Positions 34,889 through 45,606 of a DNA stretch of 64,000 nucleotides are shown here, in pieces. Origin of the DNA: Stanieria sp. NIES-3757. GTDB taxonomy: Bacteria > Cyanobacteriota > Cyanobacteriia > Cyanobacteriales > Xenococcaceae. The notes under the pieces are model-generated. The model made no database searches. It worked only from the letters and a program-made list of their open reading frames with translations, and was not told the origin of the DNA. Location of the stretch: assembly GCA_002355455.1 (NCBI GenBank), contig AP017375.1, positions 4,641,640 to 4,705,639 of the forward strand. Reading direction: 5' to 3'. Within the stretch, counting starts at the first letter, position 1; every line of letters begins with the position of its first letter. The position numbers and the translations under genes are program-made.

Positions 34889-36700
34889 TTATTGTTGTTC
34901 TAGTTTTAAAACAGCCATAAAAGCTTCTTGAGGGACATCTACTGTACCAATAGCTTTCATCCGTTTTTTACCTTTAGCTTGCTTTTGGAGTAATTTCTTT
35001 TTCCGTGAGATGTCACCACCGTAACACTTAGCCAAAACATCCTTTCGCAAAGCAGGAATATGTTCACTAGCGATGATTTTAGCACCGATCGCGGCTTGAA
35101 TTGGGACTTTGAATTGATGACGAGGAATTAATTCTTTTAATTTTTCTGTTAAAGCCCGACCTACATAATAAGCTTTATCACGGTGAACAATTGTAGAAAG
35201 AGCGTCTACTCCATCGCCATTAACCAAAATATCTAATTTAACTAAATCATTCTCCCGATACCCAAGCAAACTATATTCCATGCTGGCATAACCGCGAGAA
35301 CGAGATTTAAGCTGATCGAAAAAGTCGGTTACTACTTCTGCTAGAGGCAACTCATAAATTAAGCAGGTACGGCTTTGAGTAAAATATTTCATATCCGTAA
35401 AGACACCGCGCCGAGTTTGACACAAATCCATTAATGTCCCGACAAAGCTTTCAGGGGTAACAATTTCGATCTTGATATAAGGTTCTTCGATTTTGATCCG
35501 TTTTTGTGGTGGTGGCAGTAGACTAGGATTATCAATTTCAATTACTCCGCCATCAACAGTTGTCACACGATAAATTACTGATGGTGCGGTGGTAATTAAC
35601 TCTAGATTGTATTCTCGTTCTAATCTTTCTTGAACAATTTCCATGTGCAGTAAACCCAAGAAACCGCAACGGAAACCAAATCCCATCGCACTGGAAGTTT
35701 CTGGTTCATAGGAAAGGGCTGCATCATTGAGTTTTAATTTTTCTAAGGCATCCCGCAAATCTTCGTATTGATCCGAATCAGTAGGAAACAAACCACAAAA
35801 AACCATTGGTTTAGCTTCGGTGTAGCCAGGTAAAGGTTCTTTAGCTGGTTTTTGAGCCAAAGTGATTGTATCCCCAACCCGTGCATCTTCTACGGTTTTG
35901 ATCGCAGCAGCAATATATCCTACTTCCCCTGCATGAAGTTCATCGACTTGAATTTGATTAGGAGAAAGTACACCAAGTTCATCAATTTCGTATTCTTTCC
36001 CAGAAGCCATTAGCCGAACGCGATCGCCTTTTTTGACTTTGCCATCCATCACTCGGAAATAAACGATAACACCGCGATAGGCATCGTAATAACTGTCAAA
36101 AATCAACGCTCGTAGAGGTTGATCGACTGTATCCTGTGGTGGTGGCACTAGATGAACAATCGATTCTAAAATTTCATCAATGCCAATTCCTGCTTTGGCA
36201 GAAGCTTTAATAATGTTGCTACAGTCTAAACCAATGACATCTTCAATTTCGTGAGCGACTCGTTCTGGTTCAGCACCAGGTAAATCGATTTTATTTAAAA
36301 CAGGAATAATTTCTAAATCGTTTTCTAAAGCCAGATAAACATTAGCCAAAGTTTGAGCTTCTACTCCTTGAGAAGAATCTACTACCAACAAAGCTCCTTC
36401 ACAGGCAGCTAAAGAACGAGATACTTCATAAGAAAAATCTACGTGTCCAGGAGTATCGATCAAGTTAATTACGTATTGCTGACCATCTTTGGCCAGATAA
36501 TTCATCCTAGCAGCTTGTAGCTTAATTGTAATTCCCCGTTCCCTTTCTAAATCCATATTGTCGAGGAATTGCTCTTTCATTTCTCTAGCGTTGACTGTAC
36601 CAGTCTGCTGTAGCATCCGATCTGCTAGAGTGGATTTACCGTGGTCGATGTGAGCAATAATAGAGAAGTTACGAATTTGAGAGACGGGAACGTCGGTCAT
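34889..36700 (-). CDS. lepA: Elongation factor 4 (LepA), translational GTPase
   Basis: A 603-residue ribosome-associated GTPase. The G domain motifs are [13 protein letters not shown] (about 16-28), the switch [19 protein letters not shown] and NKIDLP. Domains II, III and V follow, and the LepA-specific C-terminal domain ([54 protein letters not shown]) is complete. LepA helps translation under stress and ribosome assembly; back-translocation has been reported in vitro. It is a single gene with its own upstream gap, divergent from the 76-aa gene. Confidence 0.96.
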   Translation of the reverse strand: MTDVPVSQIRNFSIIAHIDHGKSTLADRMLQQTGTVNAREMKEQFLDNMDLERERGITIKLQAARMNYLAKDGQQYVINLIDTPGHVDFSYEVSRSLAACEGALLVVDSSQGVEAQTLANVYLALENDLEIIPVLNKIDLPGAEPERVAHEIEDVIGLDCSNIIKASAKAGIGIDEILESIVHLVPPPQDTVDQPLRALIFDSYYDAYRGVIVYFRVMDGKVKKGDRVRLMASGKEYEIDELGVLSPNQIQVDELHAGEVGYIAAAIKTVEDARVGDTITLAQKPAKEPLPGYTEAKPMVFCGLFPTDSDQYEDLRDALEKLKLNDAALSYEPETSSAMGFGFRCGFLGLLHMEIVQERLEREYNLELITTAPSVIYRVTTVDGGVIEIDNPSLLPPPQKRIKIEEPYIKIEIVTPESFVGTLMDLCQTRRGVFTDMKYFTQSRTCLIYELPLAEVVTDFFDQLKSRSRGYASMEYSLLGYRENDLVKLDILVNGDGVDALSTIVHRDKAYYVGRALTEKLKELIPRHQFKVPIQAAIGAKIIASEHIPALRKDVLAKCYGGDISRKKKLLQKQAKGKKRMKAIGTVDVPQEAFMAVLKLEQQ

Positions 36701-36864
36701 ATAAGAACGCTTAATTAGGGATAAGTAAAAATTAGTAATACTTAAACTATTTTAATGTTGAATTTATTTAATCTTCTACTATCTCCTGATTTTATCCGAA
36801 TTTAATTAGTTATAGATTTAGTCATAACAGTTACAATACTTACTAGAGCAAGCAAACAAAGCCT

Positions 36865-37095
36865 ATGAACGATAATGCCGTGCAGCACGAACGTTCTGCC
36901 GAAAAAGTTGAAATATCTATCCAATTAGATGCAGAAACTTTAGAACAGATTAAGCATCTAACCAATGATCCTAGCCGAGTTATAGAAACTGCCATTAAAC
37001 AATGGCTCAGGGGTGAACGAGAAACCGATCAAGACCTTACTCGTACTTTTCGTCGTAACCCGCCTCTACCACCAAGAGGTGAATGGAACGACTAA
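36865..37095 (+). CDS. Small putative ribbon-helix-helix protein
   Basis: A 76-residue protein. Residues 14-50, KVEISIQLDAETLEQIKHL and SRVIETAIKQWLRGE, have the beta-strand, helix, helix pattern of ribbon-helix-helix DNA-binding proteins (CopG/CcdA-like). The C-terminal 20 residues are basic and proline-rich (RTFRRNPPLPPRGEW). No toxin gene follows, so it is not an obvious antitoxin. Possible DNA-binding regulator; moderate support. Confidence 0.6.
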   Translation: MNDNAVQHERSAEKVEISIQLDAETLEQIKHLTNDPSRVIETAIKQWLRGERETDQDLTRTFRRNPPLPPRGEWND

Positions 37096-37483
37096 AAAAC
37101 TGAACTAATTGCACCAGCAGTAGCTAGAGTAAGGATTATCACCATTATTCGCTACTGAAATTTAATTTAGATATCGCTACCTGAGATATCTATAGGTTAT
37201 AGTTTCAGGGAAGAGGCTGACATTTTGATTTGGGTCGAAAATACTGCCTTGAACAAAAGGATAAAAACAATTATGCAAAGTTAACTGCTGTTGGCTTTTG
37301 ACAAAGAGAACTTACAGTTAATTTGGATTTCGAGTGATCGCGACTCCATTCTATTCTAGAGTTTAAGGTGCCTTGCCTATTAACGGCTGATTTTGCTTGA
37401 ACTGTGTCAACAAGGCGATTAGATATGTCGAACCATTTTCGGTATCCCTTCTCGTCAACTCCAACCCTGAAATTTACCTGCTA
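37096..37483. other. Intergenic region upstream of the PAS-GAF histidine kinase
   Basis: 388 bp if the kinase starts at the ATG at 37484. The frame is open back to a TTG at 37397, but the intervening residues do not look conserved. No other feature is recognisable. Confidence 0.4.
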
Positions 37484-39172
37484 ATGTTCACTGGATTTAA
37501 TTCAGAACTTGTTAATAGTCAAATTGCTCCTATGCAAGCAAGCACAATTTATTGGCAACATTTAGGAGCAGAATTGGTTTATACTCAAGACCGTTTTGGT
37601 ACGTATCTTTCTTTTTGGTGGGAAGGAGGCAAAGCAATCGGCTTAGACCAAGAGCAGGTTATTGGTTCAGCTTTAGAAGCAATTTTTACGCCCATCGATA
37701 CTCAAGCTTATTATCAAAAAATTCTGCGAGTTATTCAGAGACGGATTCCAGAACAATGTTATTGTTTGTTCCAATATCAAGAGCAATTTTTCCCTTTTGA
37801 GTTAGTTATTAGTCCAATTTTGCCTGCTCAGGGAGAATCGATGTCTGTATTGGTAATGGGACATCTACTCAAGGATTTGGAAATATCCTTAATCAATAGC
37901 GGAGGCAATTTACCGCTTTATAGTTATCATAAACTTCTTAAACAAATCTCTCGTAAAATTCGTTGCAGTCTTGATCTTGAAACTATTTGGCAAGAAACAG
38001 TCAATAGTCTTGGTAGCGCACTTTCGGTTAGTCGTTGTTTAATTCTTTCTTATTGTTCTACTAAAAAAGAGCTAAAAGTAGAAGCTGAATATCTTCAGGC
38101 AGGGTATAGTTCTATGTTGGGATTGAGTCTCAATTGGAAAGCAGAACTTTACCTACGACAAGCTCTCAAATCTCGTTATCCCGTCGCTGTAGATTTGTTA
38201 GACAACGATCCTTATCGACAAAAATCAGTTTTGGTAGTTTCCAGTGCTTACAACAATCAGGAAAATGCCCTAATTTGTCTGCAACAATGCGATCGCTATC
38301 GTTATTGGACTGTGGCAGAAATGGAATTATTACAAGATCTAGCAGAACAAGTGGGAACTGCGATCGCTCATGCTCAACTTTATCAAGAATTGGAACAGGC
38401 TAGTTTTAAGGCTGAAGAAGCAAACCGCCTCAAAAGCGATTTTTTAGCCAACACTTCCCACGAACTTCGTACCCCTCTCAATGGAATCATTGGTTTTCTC
38501 AAGCTGCTGTTGGAAGGAATGGCAGATGATCCTGAAGAACAACAAGAATTTATCCAAGAAGCTTACAAATCTTCAATTCACCTGCTCAATTTAATTAACG
38601 ATATCCTCGATATTGCCAAAATTGAAGCAGGAAAAATGGAATTAGAATTAACTGATGTAGAGTTAGAAGAATTATTTCAAGACGTCGACAACCTCATTCG
38701 TACTCAAGCAGAACAAAAACATCTCAGTCTGCAACTCAAACTTCCTGCAACTCTTACCCCTGTAACACTCTTTGGCAATTATCAACGTTTACTTCAGGTA
38801 ATGCTAAATTTGGTAGGTAATGCGATTAAATTTACCCACGAAGGTGGAATTGTTATTAGTGCAGAAATAAGCAAAAAGAAAACGAATATTGAAAAACGAG
38901 AGTTTCCTGGTTTAGTTAAAATCAGTGTTGCAGATACAGGAATTGGCGTATCTTTAGAAAAACAAGCTAAATTATTTGAAAATTTCTTTCAAGTCGATGG
39001 TTCGCGAACTAAATCATACGGTGGTACAGGTTTAGGTTTAGCAATTTCCCAAAAATTGATCGAAGCGATGGGTGGAACAATTTCTTTTTATAGTATGGGT
39101 GAAGGTTTAGGCTCTACTGTTACTTTTACTGTTCCTTTGAGTCATTTACCAGTAATTAAAACAGTGCAATAA
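37484..39172 (+). CDS. Cytoplasmic PAS-GAF sensor histidine kinase
   Basis: A 562-residue kinase from the ATG at 37484 (the frame opens earlier with a TTG at 37397; an ATG at 37526 is also possible). A PAS-like domain (about 20-120, [21 protein letters not shown]) is followed by a GAF domain (about 150-310, [27 protein letters not shown]), a helix, HisKA with the His in [17 protein letters not shown], and HATPase with [21 protein letters not shown] and [11 protein letters not shown]. The GAF lacks an evident bilin-binding Cys-His pair. No membrane segment and no adjacent regulator, so an orphan kinase. Confidence 0.9.
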   Translation: MFTGFNSELVNSQIAPMQASTIYWQHLGAELVYTQDRFGTYLSFWWEGGKAIGLDQEQVIGSALEAIFTPIDTQAYYQKILRVIQRRIPEQCYCLFQYQEQFFPFELVISPILPAQGESMSVLVMGHLLKDLEISLINSGGNLPLYSYHKLLKQISRKIRCSLDLETIWQETVNSLGSALSVSRCLILSYCSTKKELKVEAEYLQAGYSSMLGLSLNWKAELYLRQALKSRYPVAVDLLDNDPYRQKSVLVVSSAYNNQENALICLQQCDRYRYWTVAEMELLQDLAEQVGTAIAHAQLYQELEQASFKAEEANRLKSDFLANTSHELRTPLNGIIGFLKLLLEGMADDPEEQQEFIQEAYKSSIHLLNLINDILDIAKIEAGKMELELTDVELEELFQDVDNLIRTQAEQKHLSLQLKLPATLTPVTLFGNYQRLLQVMLNLVGNAIKFTHEGGIVISAEISKKKTNIEKREFPGLVKISVADTGIGVSLEKQAKLFENFFQVDGSRTKSYGGTGLGLAISQKLIEAMGGTISFYSMGEGLGSTVTFTVPLSHLPVIKTVQ

Positions 39173-39450
39173 AGCAAAAATTATTTACTTGAATAAGAGA
39201 CAAAAACCAAAGTGATATTTAAGTGATATTTAAAAATAATTCAAGTTAGTAAATTACCTCAAGTTCTTTTAATTAATAATAAACTTCGTTCTTCAATTAT
39301 TTTTTTTTACTTCTGACTTGAAAGCCACCTAATTAAAACATAGGAAGTACTTTTATTCCTGGTGGTGAAATTTTTTCATCTCGGCTGCCTTCTGCCTATA
39401 CGTAGCCAAAGTAGAAGTAAAAAGTAGAAGTAAGAAGAGCGGACTTTATC

Positions 39451-41208
39451 TTACTCGGTTATTTTTAACTCTTCTAAATTCCAAAATGCACCACCTAAAG
39501 CTGAATATTGAATTGGTTGAATATTATTACGTACTGCACCTAATGCTAACGGATTAACTAGATAAATAAAAGGAAGATAATACTCTGCTTTTTTTTGGAT
39601 TTCTGCATAAATTTCTTTGCGTTTAGCTTCATCTAATTCTCTAGCACCCTTAATAAAAAGCTGACTAATTTCTGTTTCCCAATCTGCTATTTCTCTTCCT
39701 TCAATTCCTGGTTTGTCTTGATTAAACATATGAAGATTGCCGTCGGTAAACCAAATATTTGCTCCGTTATTAGGTTCATTTCCTCCTGTTAAACCAAGCA
39801 AAATACATTCCCATTCTAAAGAGTTATCTAAACGGTCTACTAAAACATTAAAAGCAATTGGGCTAAAATCTATTTTGATACCAATTTTTCCTAAATCTTC
39901 TTTAATTTGTGAACCCATTGCTTCGCGAATTTTATTACCAGCATTAGTATTTAAATTAAAACGAACTCGTTTACCGTTATCATCTAATAATTCTTGTTGA
40001 TTGTTATATTGAAATCCTGCTTCAAGAAGTAGTTGCTTGGCTTTGTCGGGATTATAGGTATAACCTTGTAAACCTTGATAATAATAAGGAGATTGTACAG
40101 AAATAGGGGAAGTTTGTGCTTCTCCTAAGCCTCGATAAATATTATTAACCATCCGTTGGCGGTCAATGGCATAGGAAATTGCTTGACGAAATTTAACATT
40201 ATTAAACCAACGCGATTTATTAACTCCAACTAAAGGTTTACCTTCCTTAGTACCTTTATTTAAATTAAAAGCAATAAAGTTAGTTCCGTAATCAGGACCT
40301 CCGTTATAAATAGTAAAATTGCCTCGATTTTCTTCTTTTTTTAGTAAAGAAAAATAGTCAGGAGAAATGCTCATTGAGTCTAAACCACCTGAACGAAATT
40401 GTAATAAAGAAGTATCGGTTGATTCGACAATTTCCCAAATAACTTTTTGAATATAAGGAAGTTGATTGCTTTGTTCGTCTTTTTGCCAATAATTAGGATT
40501 TTTTTCAAAGACAATTCTTTGAGAAGTGGCATAACTTTTTAATTTATAAGCACCACTGGCAACAATTTTTTCTGGAGGAGTATCAACTGACCAAGTAGAA
40601 AGAAAAACAGGGTTACCATTTTGGTCTTTTTTTTCAACAGTTTCTTTAAGAATGTGGGCTGGTAAAATTGATAAACTAGTACTACCTAAAAAAGGTGCAA
40701 AAGGTTCGGGAATAGTAAATTCTACTTGTAAATCGTTGATTTTGCGTACCTTGGGTAAAGCACCACTTTGACCGATACGAATTACATCTCTCGCACCTGT
40801 TGGGATTGCTTCATTGAGATAAAGTTGGTTGTAGCTAAACACTACATCATCTGCTGTTAACGGATGACCATCAGACCACTTTAAACCCGATTTGAGAGTA
40901 AAAATAATACTTAATTTATCTTCAGAAATTTCCCAAGATTCAGCTAAAGCTGGCTCATTTTCGCCTGTAATTGGATTTTCCTTGATTAAACCCTCTAAAA
41001 TCATACTACCCACACTACTGCTGGTAGCATCAGAAGATAAGACAGGATTGAAGGTTTTGGGATCGCTGAGAATGGCTTGAACTAGTTGGGGAACTTGAGT
41101 TGCTTGAGAGTTTTCAATCACCTGACTACAAGCAGTTAAAGTCAGACTGGTAGTTGTAACGATAACTACGAACCAAGTCTTAAAATAATTCAGTAAATGC
41201 AACATCAA
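39451..41208 (-). CDS. Peptide-type ABC transporter substrate-binding lipoprotein
   Basis: A 585-residue extracytoplasmic solute-binding protein of family 5 (DppA/OppA/NikA type). The signal sequence ends in the lipobox LTAC with Cys27, so the mature protein is lipid-anchored. Family blocks are LKSGLKWSDGHPLTADDVVFSYN, VEFTIPEPFAPF, RFRQAISYAIDRQRMV (here KFRQAISYAIDRQRM) and NPDKAKQLLLEAGF. It should bind peptides or a similar oligomer or metal chelate; ligand choice is not visible. No permease or ATPase genes are adjacent, so it would share them with a locus elsewhere. Confidence 0.92.
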   Translation of the reverse strand: MMLHLLNYFKTWFVVIVTTTSLTLTACSQVIENSQATQVPQLVQAILSDPKTFNPVLSSDATSSSVGSMILEGLIKENPITGENEPALAESWEISEDKLSIIFTLKSGLKWSDGHPLTADDVVFSYNQLYLNEAIPTGARDVIRIGQSGALPKVRKINDLQVEFTIPEPFAPFLGSTSLSILPAHILKETVEKKDQNGNPVFLSTWSVDTPPEKIVASGAYKLKSYATSQRIVFEKNPNYWQKDEQSNQLPYIQKVIWEIVESTDTSLLQFRSGGLDSMSISPDYFSLLKKEENRGNFTIYNGGPDYGTNFIAFNLNKGTKEGKPLVGVNKSRWFNNVKFRQAISYAIDRQRMVNNIYRGLGEAQTSPISVQSPYYYQGLQGYTYNPDKAKQLLLEAGFQYNNQQELLDDNGKRVRFNLNTNAGNKIREAMGSQIKEDLGKIGIKIDFSPIAFNVLVDRLDNSLEWECILLGLTGGNEPNNGANIWFTDGNLHMFNQDKPGIEGREIADWETEISQLFIKGARELDEAKRKEIYAEIQKKAEYYLPFIYLVNPLALGAVRNNIQPIQYSALGGAFWNLEELKITE

Positions 41209-41731
41209 CTAGCCCTTCACCAAAACAATACTTTTCAATTTTAGATTCTTAAGTCTGAAATCAACATTTTCTTTTCTCTGGTAAGATTTTTTAAATTCAA
41301 AAGCGATCGCCATATTTTGACGGCGGAAAAGCAAGTTTAAACGTAACTACCCAGGTAGTTTAAGAAAAAACAGTAAGTTGACCAGAAAAAGCCTGTATAT
41401 GAACGTCTAAAAGATTGAGGTTTGGATAAAATTTATCAATTTTTTTATTTTAATTAAAATGAAATATAATCGAAATTATGATTTTTATTGAAATTAATCA
41501 TAGCAATTATTGACAAAAACTAAATCGTAAAATACGTTAATAACATCAAATGTAGATCAATTAAAAATTAAGTCAAATAATATGATTTAAAAAATTGGCT
41601 AAATAGACAAATTAATCAAAAGCGATCGCCTTAATTTATTTTAATATTCTTCAAAATATCAATAGTAATAAACACCGGAATAAATTTCCATTCGCTATCC
41701 TAGATGTATTATTTAGTAATTAATCACAAGT
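41209..41731. other. Intergenic region between binding protein and Ser/Thr kinase
   Basis: A 523-bp AT-rich divergent gap. It has two HIP1 octamers (about 41304 and 41623) and a 7-bp palindrome aactacc-ca-ggtagtt near 41344. No ORF or RNA gene can be supported. Confidence 0.45.
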
Positions 41732-43006
41732 ATGGATAATTTCCCTGATTTTAATCAATATGGCTATCAAATTGTTGAAGAGTTAGGAAGAAATCGAGAA
41801 GGAGGCAGAATTACCTGGAAAGGAAGCGATTTGTCTAGCCAAGCAACAGTAGTAATAAAACAGTTTTGTTTTGCCACAATTGGTTCAAGTTGGTCAGGGT
41901 ATAAAGCTTACGAACAAGAAATACATTTACTACAACAATTAAATCATGCTAATATTCCCCGTTATTTGGGGAGTTTTGAAACAGAAAATGGTTTTTGTTT
42001 AGTTCAAGAATATAAAAATGCTCAACCTTTAGCTGTTAAAAAAAATTTAATTCCTGCTGAAATTAAACTTATTACTATTAAAATTTTAGAAATTTTAGTC
42101 TATCTTCAGCAGCAAACTCCCCCCATATTTCACCGCGATCTTAAACCAGAAAATATTTTAGTTGATCAAGAATTAAACGTTTATTTAATTGATTTTGGTT
42201 TTGCTAAAGTTGGTAGTGAAAAAGCTTCTAGTAGTAGTGTTTTTAAAGGAACACCAGGCTTTATTCCTCCAGAACAAATTATCAAACCAACTACAGCTAC
42301 AGATTTATATAGTTTAGGGGTAACTTTAATCTGTTTATTAACTCAAAAATCTAGTTCCGAAATTCAATCCTTAGCAACTGCCGATAATCCTTATCAATTA
42401 GAATTTAAATCTTTATTACCGCCGTTGAATCACAAATTTATTAATTGGCTAGAAAAAATAGTTCAACCTCAAACCAGTAAAAGATTTTCTAATGCAGCCT
42501 CAGCTTTAGCAGCTTTACAACCATTAGATTTAAACTATGTACCTCAAGGAAATTTAGTAAAAACAACTATCGATTTTGTTCCTCAATTAAAAAAACCTTT
42601 ACAACTAGGATTAGTAACTCTCACAGTAACCTCAGCACTAGCCGTAATTGGGATCGAGTTAGCAGTAAATCAAATCGAACTAAGTATTTCTAATATTGCG
42701 ATCGCATTATTGAGCGGAATTGTAATTATTATTACTCAAATTGCTGCGGTAATTATTAGCAAAAATGAACCTGAAATTAAAAATAAAACAGCTTTTTTTG
42801 CCATAATTATCCCTACTATTTTAGTGATTATTGCTGGCTTAATCATGGGAACAAAAGAAACCTTGGCAATAACCGCAGCAATTATAATAGCTGAAATAAT
42901 AATTTTAGTTTATTTTCTTAATCAACAACTTGAAATAAATAAATTTAGTTTAATTGCAACTATTTTTTTAGGTATTTTATTCGGAATCGGATTAAACTTG
43001 ATTTGA
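41732..43006 (+). CDS. Ser/Thr protein kinase with C-terminal multi-pass membrane domain
   Basis: A 424-residue Hanks-type kinase. Kinase domain about 10-265: Lys in TVVIKQFCF, catalytic FHRDLKPEN, IDFGFAKV and GTPGFIPPEQ. The glycine loop is odd (ELGRNREGGRITWKG, lacking the second canonical Gly position). After a short linker there are about five or six hydrophobic helices (about 288-424: LGLVTLTVTSALAVIGIEL, IAIALLSGIVIIITQIAA, FFAIIIPTILVIIAGLIM, ITAAIIIAEIIILVYFL, LIATIFLGILFGIGL). There is no extracellular sensor domain, so it may respond to the membrane itself or a partner. A YaaW-like gene follows after 143 bp. Confidence 0.87.
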   Translation: MDNFPDFNQYGYQIVEELGRNREGGRITWKGSDLSSQATVVIKQFCFATIGSSWSGYKAYEQEIHLLQQLNHANIPRYLGSFETENGFCLVQEYKNAQPLAVKKNLIPAEIKLITIKILEILVYLQQQTPPIFHRDLKPENILVDQELNVYLIDFGFAKVGSEKASSSSVFKGTPGFIPPEQIIKPTTATDLYSLGVTLICLLTQKSSSEIQSLATADNPYQLEFKSLLPPLNHKFINWLEKIVQPQTSKRFSNAASALAALQPLDLNYVPQGNLVKTTIDFVPQLKKPLQLGLVTLTVTSALAVIGIELAVNQIELSISNIAIALLSGIVIIITQIAAVIISKNEPEIKNKTAFFAIIIPTILVIIAGLIMGTKETLAITAAIIIAEIIILVYFLNQQLEINKFSLIATIFLGILFGIGLNLI

Positions 43007-43149
43007 TGAAGAAAAGTATTGATAATTTTTTGCGCCCTTGGCTATAATTACAGCTACTTTAAAAAAAAATGTGATAATCTCCCTGATATACATACAATAA
43101 TCTTTAGTAACGGACTTCCTCAAAAAAGCGTTGGTGGAGGAAAAAAACA

Positions 43150-43995
43150 TTGGACGAACTAAGGGCTGTATTAGAACTAGCTACCGAAGAAGAATTGCAA
43201 CAAATTACGCAAATCTTGTTTTGTCGTCGCTTTAATCCCCTCGATTACTGGCAAACTCCTGAACCTCTGGAAATTCAGAGTCAAGAACTTAATACTTGGT
43301 TAGATTGTCTCGAACAAAGATTTCGCTATTTAGCAGCCGATGGCATGACTGTATTGCGCGGTAAAACTCAGGAAATCTCCTACCGCAAAATTTTAATTCA
43401 GGTCTGTCATTACCTCAAAATTCCTTACTCTCAGCAAATGGCTACTACAGATATAGAAGCTGAGATTTTTTTACATTTGGTAGAAAAAACTTGGAAAAGA
43501 TTGCCTTATCAAGAAAAACGTTCTTTACAAGGTAAAGTTCAAGAATTTCTGCTTAAATCTAATCCACCTGAACCGATACCAGTTCAAATTCAACACGATC
43601 CTTTAAAAATTTTCCTTAAAGGTAGTAGTATTGTAGCCGTCAGTTCAATCTTAAAAACTTGGTTACTCAAACAAATTGCCCGTCAATTTGCCCTTCACTT
43701 TGCCAGTTACCAAGCTGCAAAAACCGCTTTAATTAGAGGAGGTGCAGCAGCAGCAGCAAGTCTAGAAGGTCAATTAATTTTACAAACTGCTAAAAAAGGA
43801 ATGACAGCTACCGCAGCTAGATACGGTGCAGTAAGAACTGTTTTTAGTTTAATTGGTCCTGTAATGTGGGGTTGGTTAATTGCCGATCTCGGTTGGAAAG
43901 CGATCGCAACTAATTACAGTCGCATCATTCCCATTATTTTTACCCTGGCACAGATTCGTCTGACTCGGGGGGAATATTGGGCAACAGCTTATTAA
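43150..43995 (+). CDS. YaaW-like (UPF0174) family protein
   Basis: A 281-residue protein that starts at TTG, supported by ggagg at 43136-43140 nine bases upstream. The N-terminal LRAVLELATEEELQQITQIL, the middle RGKTQEISYRKILIQVCHYLKIP and DIEAEIFLHLVEKTWKRLP fit the YaaW family of unknown function. The C-terminal part is rich in Ala and Gly (RGGAAAAASLEG, ATAARYGAVRTVFSLIGPVMWGWLIADLGW) and may touch the membrane. It may be cotranscribed with the kinase before it. Confidence 0.65.
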   Translation: MDELRAVLELATEEELQQITQILFCRRFNPLDYWQTPEPLEIQSQELNTWLDCLEQRFRYLAADGMTVLRGKTQEISYRKILIQVCHYLKIPYSQQMATTDIEAEIFLHLVEKTWKRLPYQEKRSLQGKVQEFLLKSNPPEPIPVQIQHDPLKIFLKGSSIVAVSSILKTWLLKQIARQFALHFASYQAAKTALIRGGAAAAASLEGQLILQTAKKGMTATAARYGAVRTVFSLIGPVMWGWLIADLGWKAIATNYSRIIPIIFTLAQIRLTRGEYWATAY

Positions 43996-44060
43996 CAGTT
44001 ATCAGTTACCAGTTATCGCTTACCAGTAGAGACGTGTCGCTGACACGTCTGTATCAGTTA
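43995..44060. repeat. Dispersed repeat: agttatc units plus agacgtgtc palindrome
   Basis: Tandem agttaccagttatcgc-type units (43997-44027) are followed by agacgtgtc-gct-gacacgtct (44030-44050), a perfect 9-bp inverted repeat. A related unit is at 33360-33391. No T-tract follows, so it is not a plain terminator. Confidence 0.65.
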
Positions 44061-44204
44061 ATAGTGATAAACATTGCTTGCGATAATTTGTGCAGTTATC
44101 ATTGTTCACTGTCAGAAACAAATTAAGGAGAATAACAGATATCTGTTTCAATTTTTAGGACTAAGTTTTTCATTCCTGAAACTTGGCAAATATTTCAGTT
44201 TAGC

Positions 44205-45440
44205 GTGTTAATTTTGCCGATTATTCCTGCTTTAGCAGCATTGGGATTATTAATCGTTTTAATTCGGGTTTGGCGAAAACACTTCCAGCGAATAATCCAA
44301 AATCGTCTCAACTGGGGTTGGGCAATTGTTAGTATCGGCTTATTAATTAATCCTTTAATGGCAGAACATTCCCAAGAAGCTTGGTTAGGATTAGCTAATT
44401 TTCTGCCTTTTTTTGGTTTATTTACGGCTATTACTTGTTTAATTAAAGATTATCATCAATTACAGCGTCTAGCTTGGCTATTAATTCTTCCTTCTTTGCC
44501 GATTGTGCTTCTTGGTAGCGGTCAATTATTCGGCAATTGGTCTCTTCCTAATTTAATCGGCTGGGAATTAATTCCTCAAGGAGTTCCTCCAGGCAGAATG
44601 TCGTCTGTATTTAGTTATGCTAATTTTTTAGCCGTTTATCTTCTGATGACATTGATTTTCAGCCTGGGACTATGGCTAGAAACTTATCAAGTTTGGTGCA
44701 ATAAAGTTAATCAAAAAACTGCTTGGATATTATTAAGCGTTACTTTAATTTTATTAAGCAATATTACAGGTTTAATTTTGACTAGTTCTCGAAATGCCTG
44801 GGGTATTGCTTGCTTGGCCGGTTTGGCTTTTGCTTTTTATCTAGGTTGGCGTTGGTTAGTTTGGGGCATAGTTGGTTTTGCTACTACGATTGGTTGGGCT
44901 TCCTTGGGGGCTAATTTTGGTGGTCAATGGTTACGAACAATTGTTCCTACGTTTATTTGGGCAAGATTATCAGATCAAATGTACCCAGACCGACCGATAG
45001 AAACTCTACGCATTACTCAATGGAGATTTTGTTGGGAACTAATTCAGCAACGCCCTCTAACTGGTTGGGGTATTAGAAATTTTACTCCTCTTTATCAAGC
45101 CAAAATGAATGTTTGGTTTGGACATCCCCATAGTTTTTTGTTGATGATGTTAGCCGAAACAGGAATTATTTTGACCTTGTTATTTTTAGGTTTAGTAGGA
45201 TGGGTCATGTTTCAGGCAATTTTATTGCTTAAAAAATCCGAAGAAATAACACAATCAGAGCGTTTAATTTTATTTACTTATATTCTTGCTTTTGCTAGTT
45301 GTATTAGCTTCAATTTAGTAGATGTAACAATTTTTGATTTAAGAATAAATACAATAGGTTGGATTGTATTTGCAGCAATTAATGGAATAGTTTTACAACA
45401 AAGAGCAAGTTGCATTAAAACAAGTAATAAATCTAATTAA
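44205..45440 (+). CDS. O-antigen ligase/polymerase-like (Wzy_C) membrane protein
   Basis: An integral membrane protein with about ten helices and the family signature GWGIRNFTPLYQ...FGHPHSFLLMMLAETGII in the large outer loop and next helix. Such proteins polymerise or ligate glycan repeat units on lipid carriers; the bicarbonate-related IctB is a cousin. The first standard start is GTG at 44205 (411 aa), but the frame is open back to 44136, and aaggag (44125-44130) sits 8 bp before an in-frame ATA at 44139, which would add FRTKFFIPETWQIFQFS. The true start is therefore unsettled. A possible partner of the surface-polymer block at 50.8-57.3 kb. Confidence 0.82.
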   Translation: MLILPIIPALAALGLLIVLIRVWRKHFQRIIQNRLNWGWAIVSIGLLINPLMAEHSQEAWLGLANFLPFFGLFTAITCLIKDYHQLQRLAWLLILPSLPIVLLGSGQLFGNWSLPNLIGWELIPQGVPPGRMSSVFSYANFLAVYLLMTLIFSLGLWLETYQVWCNKVNQKTAWILLSVTLILLSNITGLILTSSRNAWGIACLAGLAFAFYLGWRWLVWGIVGFATTIGWASLGANFGGQWLRTIVPTFIWARLSDQMYPDRPIETLRITQWRFCWELIQQRPLTGWGIRNFTPLYQAKMNVWFGHPHSFLLMMLAETGIILTLLFLGLVGWVMFQAILLLKKSEEITQSERLILFTYILAFASCISFNLVDVTIFDLRINTIGWIVFAAINGIVLQQRASCIKTSNKSN

Positions 45441-45606
45441 TGAGTAATTTTATTTAGATAGTAAGGTTTTTTGAGATTAGGAATTTTGCATTTAATCAAA
45501 AATTGTATTTTGTATCCATAATTTATTAATTTTTTGAGAAAAAATAAGCAACAATGTTTGCTATATAAATTAAGTATAGTGACAAGCAAAAAATGCTATT
45601 TTTTCC

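Noticed and set aside
36865-37095. Antitoxin of a type II module
   Set aside because: Although the fold looks ribbon-helix-helix, no small toxin gene lies beside it.
43995-44060. Possible CRISPR repeats
   Set aside because: Units are short, degenerate and contiguous, with no regular spacers and no cas genes anywhere in the window.
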